Source: Charina bottae (Eukaryota; Chordata; Lepidosauria; Squamata; Charinaidae). Taken from it: DNA of 64,000 nucleotides. This document shows, in pieces, positions 56,286 to 64,000 of the stretch. Under the pieces are notes generated by a model. It had not been told where the DNA came from, ran no database searches, and saw only the letters and a list, made by a program, of their open reading frames with translations. Position numbers and translations under genes: made by a program. The stretch is from assembly GCA_023362775.1 (NCBI GenBank), contig JALMGJ010000002.1:33261414-33325413 (forward strand). Reading direction: 5' to 3'. How positions within the stretch are numbered: the stretch's first letter is position 1; every line of letters starts with the position of its first letter.

Positions 56286-57196
56286 ATGCAGCCCATTGCA
56301 GCAAGTGTCCAGATGACCAGCATTCCAATAAGAAGCGAGATCAGTGCGTCCCCAAAGTTATAACCTTTTTGTCCTATCAAGAAACATTGGGTCTCATCCT
56401 GGCTCTCTTTGCACTTACTTTGTCTCTAACCACCGGCATTGTTCTGGGAATCTTCATTAGATACCAAGAAACTCCCATTGTCAAAGCCAACAACCGGGAC
56501 CTCACCTACATTCTCCTCGTCTCCCTCCTGCATTCCTTCTTGACCTCCCTTCTATTCATTGGTCATCCCACGAAAGTGACCTGTTTTCTTCGACAAACCA
56601 CTTTCAGTGTGGTTTTCTCTGTTGCCGTGTCTTCCTTGCTGGCCAAGACTCTCATGGTGGTGGTGGCTTTTCTGGCCACAAAGCCAGGCAGCAGGATGAG
56701 GAAATGGCTGGGGAAGAGTCTGGCCAACTCTATAGTCTTATCCTCCTCTGGTATTCAAGTGGGCATCTGTATCATATGGCTGGGAATCTCTCCCCCATTC
56801 CCAGATTCCGACCTCCATTCCCAACCAGGACACATCCTGCTGCAATGCAATGAAGGCTCAGTCACCATGTTCTACACGGCCCTTGGCTACATGGGCTTTC
56901 TGGCTGCCATCTGCTTCTTGGTGGCTTTCCTGGCCCGCAAGCTGCCAGGGACCTTCAACGAAGCCAAGTGGATCACCTTCAGCATGCTGGTTTTCTGCAG
57001 TGTTTGGGTCTCCTTTGTCCCCACCTACCTGAGCACCAAAGGGAAATACATGGTGGCTGTGCAGATCTTCTCCATCCTGGCCTCTAGCCTGGGTTTACTG
57101 GGCTGCATCTTTGTCCCCAAATGTTACATCATTGTTCTGAGACCTGACATGAATACTAAGGAGCATTTAATGATGAAAAACAGTGAAGGGTTCTGA
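56286..57196 (+). pseudogene. V2R-2 exon 6 (seven-helix domain), open
   Basis: 911 bp open to TGA, same length as V2R-1, all helix motifs kept. Only the upstream lesions prevent a full receptor. Confidence 0.92.
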
Positions 57197-57245
57197 TTTT
57201 GGTGTCTATTTTTTCTATAGTTTGCTCAGTTAAAAACATACTTTG

Positions 57246-58640
57246 GAAGCACATATGTCTTCTTATAAATCTTTTTTCCAGCCATGTGAGCTTTGAATTA
57301 TGGCTGAACATTGAAACCAATGTATCAACAGATCTTCTTTTATATAATTATCCCAATACGAATTTAAGTAGATTGTGAATGATAGGTGGTAGTTGGCAGC
57401 AATGAAGATGGGGGCAAGGAAGCCTGGAAAAACTAGTTAGTGGCTTTGTGGCTAGGGTCAGATTTCTAGAGTAATAGGCAGAGGAAGATATGATGATAGG
57501 AGCTGAGCAGACTGTTTCAGAAGGGGTCAGCAATTTAATCTGAATTCCCACTTCTGGCTTCACTTCCCCTAAGCAGACCCTTTTGAAAGTCAGATACAGA
57601 ATCTGCAAGGTCCAGATGTCCCTCTGTTATGAGATGAACTATGTGGAATTCACCACTCCTGTTACAGATGACTCAATGTTCATTTTCTGTCCACCTGCCT
57701 TCTCTAAGGAAAAAAATATGACCCTATTTCTAACTGGTACAAGGAGTGAAATGAGACATCTGAATCTGACTCTCTTTCCCGCCATTGTGAGAGGTATTGA
57801 CACTGGGCATGCAGATTGTGCTAAATCATCATTTGTTTAATGATACTTTGAATAAACCACAATTGGTTGTGTTCATACATTATATTAAGCCTTAACTACA
57901 TGCTAAAAATCAAGACAACCCACACAATAGGCTTAAATTATCTTTCCTCAATCTGACACTCCAGATGTCTCCCCAGCATGGCTGCAGATTATGGGAACTG
58001 AATATATCTCAAGGGTATAACTTGATAGTATGCTACCTACTGTGTCTTTGCTATGCAAGGGGCAACAGTCTTGATAATCCTTCAAGCAATTCTTCCATTT
58101 CATCACAAGTTTTGGAATATTTGACCACAACAGGAATCGAAGTCTAAACACACCTATTCTGAGTGTTTGTGTGGTGAGGGGGAAAAAAGGGGTAGGGGGA
58201 ATCTCAATGTTGAAAGTCAACATTTTACTGCCAAATTTTGGCACGAAATCATGCAGGACAGGGAGTACCATCCCCAAAGTGTTCTCATGTGGTGGTGGAA
58301 AAAGAATAACACATTTTTTCAAATAAAAACAATACAATGGACATTTCCACATGCCTCATTAGCAAGCTTGGTTGTCATCGTTCAATTGTGGAGTAGCTTA
58401 AAAAGTAAAAAAATAGCCTCAGGCACATCCACCTGTGAACAGGCACCGACATGGCAAGTTTTTTTACTCTTATTTTGAAGGTGGACATGCTACGTTCTGG
58501 AGAAGATACTGATGAAAACACCTCCCCTTACCACAGATGTTACATGTTGTCTGGGGTCAATGCCAATCAGGAAGAAAGGAAAGCCCTCCTGCCAAAGAAT
58601 GCTTTGAATTGTTTTCCTTCTTCAAATTCTACTCCCCAGC
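57246..58640. other. no gene seen
   Basis: Several short frames without family resemblance. A segment near 57850-57890 (AAACCACAATTGGTTGTG) looks like a decayed MITE end. No RNA gene recognised. Confidence 0.4.
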
Positions 58641-58945
58641 TTCTTAAAATCATTGAATCTTGGAGTGGGATGGGACCTTAGAGTGCATCTAGGCCAGGCC
58701 CTGCTCAGTGCAGAATTCACTAGACCATCTCTGACAGATGACCCTCTAGCCCACTGTTTCTCAACCCTGGGAACTTTAAGATGTGTGAACCATCTATGCT
58801 GGCTGGGGCATTCTGGGAGTTGAAGTCCACACATCTTAAAGTTCCCAAGGTTGGGAAACACTGCTCTAGCCTCTCTCTGAAGATCTCCAGCAAAGGAAAA
58901 CTCCACTTTGTTGATAGTCGGTTCCACTGGATGATGGTTCACACA
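58641..58945 (-). mobile_element. CR1 LINE 3' end
   Basis: Matches the CR1 3' region read in reverse (AATCTTGGAGTGGGATGGGACCTTAGAG ... CCTGCTCAGTGCAG ... GTTCCACTGG). The 3' end is at the left. Split by a MITE. Confidence 0.7.
58752..58863. mobile_element. hAT MITE with 8-bp target duplication, nested in CR1
   Basis: Near-perfect inverted repeats of about 35 bp (CACTGTTTCTCAACCC... and ...GGTTGGGAAACACTG) with the perfect octamer CTCTAGCC on both sides (58744-58751, 58864-58871). Confidence 0.88.
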
Positions 58946-58954
58946 CCCAGGGAG

Positions 58955-59051
58955 GAAGGGAAGGGAAGGGAAGGGAAGGGAAGGGAAGGGAAGGGAAGGG
59001 AAGGGAAGGGAAGGGAAGGGAAGGGAAGGGAAGGGAAGGGAAGGGAAGGGA
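58955..59051. repeat. (AAGGG)n pentanucleotide array
   Basis: About 19 near-perfect AAGGG units, purine on the plus strand. Confidence 0.95.
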
Positions 59052-60363
59052 GGAAGTCAAAAGTAGAATTAAACAGGAATTAAACTCAATAAATATGCCT
59101 CAAGAAAACGAAACAAAAAAGGAAAGGGAAAGGAATAGATAGAGAGAGAATAGGTTAGAAGAGATTGAAAGATAAAGGAGAGAAAAGATTAGAGACAAAA
59201 AAAGAAGGATACATTGTATTAAATATAATAAAAATAATTATATAAAATCAAATGTAAATATATATACATAAATGTAACCATTGTTATGTGTTATATATGA
59301 TCATTGTTATGTGTTATATGTTTTGTTTATGTTTTATGTTGAATGTAATAATAAAAAATTATATCTGCAAAAAAAAAAAAAAGAATAAAAAAAAAAAGGA
59401 ATAAAAGAGTTAAATTTATTCTCCAGGCCTGCTGTGATCTGGATAATTATCAGCTCTCCCAGCTAGTATTCTCTGAATTTTTAAAAGCCTACACATTAAA
59501 TGCAAAGATGCATTTAATATCATGTGTAGGTTGGCCCTGAGTTAACAACCTTAGCTTGAGAAGATACAAAATTGTATTGTTTATTAGAGCATTTTCTGTG
59601 ATTGGGAAAGCTTGGAAACTTTACTTGAAATCAATTGAAATGATAATAAAAAAACGTTTAAAAATAAAAATAATAAAAAAAAGAAAACGAAACAAAGAAG
59701 TCCCAAATGAACTGAAACCCAGCTCATAGGCAGAGCAGCTTAAATGCCAAATGCCTTTCCCGATCAGAACGTATTTCTCTGTTTGTAGAAACCACACACA
59801 AAGAAAGCTATTTCATGTGTCTGCACCTCTGATGGTGCTGAGAATGAGAGACGGGCCTCCTCTACAAAGCTCAGGCTCCAGAAGGAGAAGGTGTCTTTCA
59901 GAATTGGAGAGGCCTTTCTATGCCAGCCCTTTAAATTCTACCTAGAAAGAGACTGGAAACCAGTTCACTTCTTTTAAGGAGGGAGGTGGATACCAGATAT
60001 AACAGCCCGTTTAACAGTACAGATGCGCCATTCTGGACTAGCTGAAGTTTCTAAAACAATCTCCAAAGCCCAGCTGGGTATATCCATTCCCTTCCCTCCC
60101 CACTTTGTAAAACTCTGCTGGTACTTCCAAGATGAAGGGAAGGACTGTAATTTGGTGATTGTACCTCCATTTCATCTCCAGCAAATGAGATCATTACCTT
60201 GTCATGGTGCTGGAGCTTGAGCACCTCAATGACGCTGTTGGATTGTAAACATATTCTTACATTTCTGTATATATAAATACAAATATATTTCATATTCATA
60301 TATTAGAAACATTTGCACTTGCATTATGGCTCTGAAACCATGTTGTATTTCCTTGAAGAGTTT
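59052..60363. other. AT-rich, no gene seen
   Basis: 59052-59700 is very AT-rich with A-runs at about 59369-59400 (possible LINE poly-A tails, TATGTT repeats before them). 59700-60363 has no recognised family. Confidence 0.4.
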
Positions 60364-60782
60364 TGTTGACACCCTTCCTTTCTAGCAGGCCTTGATAGAT
60401 AGCTGTGCCCATAGAAAGATAAAGTGTACTTTCCAAGGATAGCTTCTCCAGGGGAAATATATTGTTTAATAACGGTCAAGGGGCCCTAGCAAGGATGGAA
60501 GGAAGTTCCTAATATGGAGTGAAGGAAGGAAATTCCTAATATGGAATGAGGGTAAGGTGGAGTATGGGTAACTGAGTAAGGGGTGGTCTTCTAAAGGAGG
60601 AGTTGAATGGAATCTATATAATGTGCTGTAGGAAGGGGGTCCTGCGCGGCCGCCCACCTAACAGCTTGCTGTCATTGCTTTTGCTCTTGGGTGAATAAAC
60701 TCCTAACTTCATGCAATTTGTCAGTTTCTTTACTCCCGGCTCAGGAACGAACTTGGTAAGATAAAATTTACTTCTAACAACA
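60364..60782 (+). repeat. solo LTR-like element
   Basis: TGTTG at the left end and CAACA at the right end, a TATATAA box at about 60614, and AATAAA at 60694-60699 followed by TCAGTTTCTTTACTCCCGG, all in LTR order. No second LTR and no clear target duplication. Confidence 0.55.
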
Positions 60783-61232
60783 CCATGAGCTAAACCGTAA
60801 AGGGACACCCAAGACAGGAAGGTCATGGCAGAGGGGTCAGACTAAATACGATCCCTGGGGAAGGTAACGGCAACCCATCCCAGCATTCTTGCCATGAAAA
60901 CTAAATGGATCAGTACAACAGTAGGTAGCATACTATCAAGTATATGTCGGTATACCATCAGAAGATGGGACTCCCAGGTCAAAAGATGGTCAAAATGCTA
61001 CTGGGAAGGAACAGAGGATAAGTTCAACTAGCCCCAGATGTGATGACGCAGCTAGCTCAAAGCCGAAAGGACAGCTAGTGGCTGACGGTGCTGGTGGTGA
61101 ACGACGAATCCGATGTTCTAAAGATCAACACACCATAGGAACCTGGAATGTAAGATCTATGATCTTATCCAGAAGAGATAAGGAATTATTTTTAAACAAG
61201 CAATGCGCGGAAGTGGAAGAAGACAATAGAAT
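60783..61232 (+). mobile_element. Bov-B 5' end, internally deleted
   Basis: A Bov-B leader (GGAAGGTAACGGCAACCCATCCC) runs into the ORF2 start region (DQHTIGTWNVRSM) and then jumps to the later stretch KELFLNKQCAEVEEDNR. The same residues occur in the 44.4-46.6 kb copy. It is cut at 61232 by a copia LTR. Confidence 0.82.
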
Positions 61233-61576
61233 AATATCAGAGTACACAACACTGGGGCTGCCCGTGTTCCTTCTAGACCTCAGAGTTATATGTTCTATTG
61301 AGTAAGCAGACACTCACAAGCGATTAGATAAAATAGTCTATTTACTCTATATACATACGCAGTTAATACACAGTCCAATAACATCCAACAGATACAGATG
61401 ATAATGAAGATAGTAACGAGAAGAGAATGAACACCAGAGCTCCCCTGCCTATATATAAATATCGACCAATCACATTATAGGTCAAACTCATTATCTGCCA
61501 CACCCAGCATAAACTACAGCAGCTGCAGTATGAGTCACTCAATGGCTGCTGATAGAATGACTTGCAGAAATTATTA
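61233..61576 (-). repeat. 3' LTR of copia C
   Basis: On the minus strand it begins TAATAATTTC after a purine-rich GGTGAGAGG and ends CTGATATTA against the Bov-B sequence, giving a TAATA/TATTA inverted repeat. It contains a TATATATAG box (about 61448 on the plus strand). The TA...TA termini are unusual, and the exact ends are inferred. Confidence 0.5.
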
Positions 61577-61584
61577 CCTCTCAC

Positions 61585-62601
61585 CTAATTACACAATATA
61601 GAAGACATACACATATTGGATACACACATCCTATGTCTCTCTATACATAGAGGCTTGGTCATTACATCTGCAACGTTATTCTCAGATGGACAATATTTTA
61701 ATTCAATCAGAGATTCCTTTACAGCATTCCTAACATTTTGATACTTAATATCTACATGTTTGCTTCTCCCTCTGATTTTATCATTCTTTGCCATCTGTAT
61801 ACATGCTTCACTGTCTTCATATACACTTATAGGTTCCTCAATTGTTACATTAACATCCCTTAACAATTGCCTATACCATATGAGTTCTGAACATAGGTCA
61901 GATAGTGCAGCGTACTCTGCCTCTGCAGTAGATACGGCGACAGAACTCTGTTTCCGAGACCTCCACCCCACCAAGGTGTCACCAATCATAATTATCAATC
62001 CTGATATTGATTTCCTATCACATACATCATTGCCCCAAACACTATCTACATAGCATTTAATATTCAATGGTTTACAAGGCTTAATTAATAAACATTTATT
62101 AATTGTCCCTTTAAGATATCTAAACACACGTTTAATACCTATCCAATGTCTCTGGGTAGGTTGTACAACGTACCTACTCAGTACATTCACCGCATTCCCA
62201 ATATCGGGATGTGACCATTGTGCTAGGTATAACAAACTTCCAATTATAGATTGATATTGTTCTTGATTACATGATGTTTGGTCTTCGTCTCCAGCTTCTG
62301 CCTTAAGAAAATCAGTTGTCATCGAGGTAGGAACCTCCTTGCAATATTCCATATTGTTGTCTCTTAGCAGCTGTTCAATTTTCTTCCGCTGCTCTAGAAC
62401 GTAACCCCCATCAACCTTCTGAATACCTATGCCTAGGTTATCCCTAATCTCTCCCAGATCTTTTACATCAAACTGTTGCTTGAGTTGTTCAGTAAATTCA
62501 TTTACCCTCCTTTGATCTTTTGCTATAAAACATAAATCGTCTACAAAGATCAATAGCAACACCTGTTCATCATTACATTGCTTAATACTGTATATAGACA
62601 T
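61585..62601 (-). pseudogene. copia C RT C-terminal half and RNase H
   Basis: 338 residues open. It starts at the RT active-site strand (LLLIFVDDLCFIA), then GSLLYLAQWSHPDI, RVFRYLKGT, and RNase H motifs (CYVDSVWGND, SSVAVSTAEAEYAAL, VYEDSEACIQM, RSKHVDIKY, VADVMTKPL). It is well preserved to its natural end; a frameshift at about 62570 separates it from the upstream part. Confidence 0.9.
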
Positions 62602-63651
62602 GGGTCAGCCTTACTACACTCAAAACCCATTCTTTGCAATGCTGCATCTAAACGCAGGTTCCAACAATGTGCCGATTGTCTGAGTCGATACAAAGCCTTC
62701 TGCAATTTGTACACTCTACCTGCCTCATTAGATTCATAACCCGGATCTTCTGCCATATAAATTTCCTCCTTTAAATCAGCATGCAGATATGCTGTGGTGA
62801 TATCATAATGGTTTACAATACAATTCCCAGCTGCTGCCATCGCTAAAGCAAACCTCAATGTCTCTCCTCTTAGTGTTGGTGCAAATACTTCATCATACGT
62901 TTGATACTTAACCTGGGAAAACCCTTGGGCCACAAGCCTAGCCTTATACTGTATATCGCCATTTACTAAGGTCTTTTTCTTATAAACCCACCTACAACCT
63001 ACTGCTCTCTGCCCCTCAGGCAGCCTGGTAGATTTAAACACCTTAAGAGAATTAATGGCATTCATTTCCACATCCATAGCAGCTTTCCACTTTTTCTGCT
63101 CCCGTGGTGGCAACTCCAATACCTCTGAATAGCTACGTGGTTCATAATTAACAAAACACAATTTAACATCACCTGGTTTGTAATGCTGCAGAGGTATGCC
63201 CTTGTTAACTCTTTCAGATCTGCGCAATATAGTGGGCTCCTGTTTCATTGGCACACTAGGAGTTAATTCTTCATCCTTAATTACATCTCTGGAAGCTCAC
63301 CACTCTGATAGCTCGATCTGTCCCTGACTAGGAATAAAAACCTCACTCCCTCCGTGCAACTTCTGCCAATTGCTATGCTCACTGAAACTTGCTGATCATG
63401 AAATAATAAGTCTACAGCCATCAGTAAACCTATATCCCTTGGTTCCTGGCTCATACCCCACAAAAATCATTTTCTGTACTTTAGCCTGACCCTTTCTACG
63501 TACTTCCTTATGCACGTGAACCCAGGCTGAGCAACCACAAACTTTTAAATGTGATGATGGTTCTTGCCATACAAAATGAAATGTGGTGTTTGATTCACTG
63601 ACACACTCCACAACCTGTTAATTAAATAATTAGCTGCAATATACTGTAGGA
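62550..63651 (-). pseudogene. copia C integrase C-terminus and RT N-terminal half
   Basis: 63254-62550 is open (RRSERVNKGIPLQHY, VGCRWVYKKK, YKARLVAQGFSQVKYQTYDEVFAP, NHYDITTAYLHADL, DPCLYTV). 63611-63396 gives the integrase tail (HLKVCGCSAWVHV, KMIFVGYEPGTKGYR), and up to 63651 a piece of its NRL-type motif. A frameshift lies near 63390 and a stop near 63270. Confidence 0.88.
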
Positions 63652-63920
63652 CAGAGCTTTCCAAACTGTGTCGCGACACAAAAGTGTGTCGCCACACATA
63701 GTCTGGTATGTCACCACACAACCCGGAAGTGCTGATCATCATCAGCGCTTCCGGGTTTTCCCGCGGCGACACACCAACTGCGGTGTGAAAAAACCGAAAG
63801 CGGCAGCAGCGCTTCTGGGTTTTTGTGAGCTGCCGCAAGGGCGGCACTTCTGGGTTTTCCTGCAGCGACACACCAATGGCGGTTGGTGTGTCACTGTGGG
63901 GAAAACTTTGGAAATCCCTG
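63652..63920. mobile_element. hAT-type MITE at the copia C / V2R unit 3 junction
   Basis: The left end CAGAGCTTTCCAAACTG and right end ACTTTGGAAATCCCTG are inverted, as in 25374-25803. The interior has CACAACCCGGAAG and repeated CTTCCGGGTTTT. The left flank (CTGTAGGA, copia) and right flank (TTTAGAAT, V2R flank) do not match, so the junction is rearranged. Confidence 0.8.
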
Positions 63921-64000
63921 TTTAGAATCTCAAGAAAAAGTTTCGAGACTAAAAAGCAACAACTTCCCTGAATGAAACTACACCCCTGAGACAAGCAAAA
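63921..64000 (+). other. start of a third V2R tandem unit (5' flank)
   Basis: AGAATCTCAAGA, AGTTTCGAGACT, AAAAGCAACAA and ACTTCCCTGAAT follow in the same order as at 43618-43690 and 10575-10632, then CCCCTGAG.CAAGCAAAA as at 43701-43719. An internal loss of about 35 bp distinguishes it. Exon 1 should lie a few hundred bases beyond the window. Confidence 0.85.

Larger units (their letters stand above)
61233..63651 (-). mobile_element. Ty1/copia element C, truncated
   Basis: Minus strand. One LTR (about 61233-61576) follows RNase H; coding sequence continues up to 63651, where a hAT MITE cuts it in the integrase. Its residues differ widely from element A, so it is another copia lineage. The LTR joins Bov-B sequence exactly in the string GAAGACAATAGAATA, so it inserted into that Bov-B. 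Confidence 0.88.

Noticed and set aside
58955..59051. Short regular repeats as a CRISPR array (also ATTT runs at 19227 and 23335)
   Set aside because: Simple microsatellites without spacers, in a vertebrate genome.
63652..63920. An 8-bp target duplication for the MITE at the unit 3 junction
   Set aside because: CTGTAGGA and TTTAGAAT share too few bases; the flanks come from different sequences.

Overview
The window is nuclear DNA from a squamate reptile (lizard or snake). The evidence is a tandem array of vomeronasal type-2 receptor (V2R, family C GPCR) genes embedded in a repeat set typical of squamates: Bov-B (RTE) and L2/CR1 LINEs, ACA/Sauria-type SINEs with Bov-B-like tails, Penelope-like elements, hAT MITEs, an endogenous retrovirus and three Ty1/copia elements. 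I cannot name the species. Almost all other coding potential belongs to transposable elements.

Layout. 1-4794: a Ty1/copia element (5' LTR outside the window) whose gag is split by a LINE 3' end. 4815-6295: L2 pieces and a noncoding segment that recurs at 33.8-34.6 kb. About 6.7-10 kb: an old copia relic with a primer-binding site matching initiator tRNA-Met. 10.13-25.37 kb: tandem unit 1, holding a six-exon V2R gene that looks intact (11051-25316, 868 codons). 25.4-36.2 kb: a hAT MITE, two L2 elements, an ERV LTR with a nested SINE, and Penelope pieces. About 36.6-42.7 kb: a decayed ERV with a tRNA-Lys1,2-type primer site and an env remnant. 43.17-57.25 kb: tandem unit 2, a V2R pseudogene broken in exons 1 and 3 but open in exons 2 and 4-6. 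57.2-63.9 kb: CR1, MITE, LTR and Bov-B pieces and a third, different copia element. 63921-64000: the start of the 5' flank of a third V2R unit, all in the same orientation.

The two V2R units align from upstream flank to the 3' UTR. Insertions found in only one unit therefore have an empty-site control in the other, which gives a relative chronology: hAT, L2 3' end and tRNA-SINE copies shared by both units are older than the duplication, while two Bov-B copies, L2s, a solo LTR, an ACA SINE with a nested Penelope element and a hAT MITE came after it. V2R proteins are expressed in basal vomeronasal neurons, where they detect peptide and protein chemosignals. The working gene here should encode a signal peptide, a Venus-flytrap ligand domain, a cysteine-rich domain and a seven-helix domain.

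All calls come from reading the sequence by eye. Splice sites were chosen by GT/AG, reading phase and agreement between the two paralogues. Family names for repeats rest on remembered family hallmarks and were not checked against a database.
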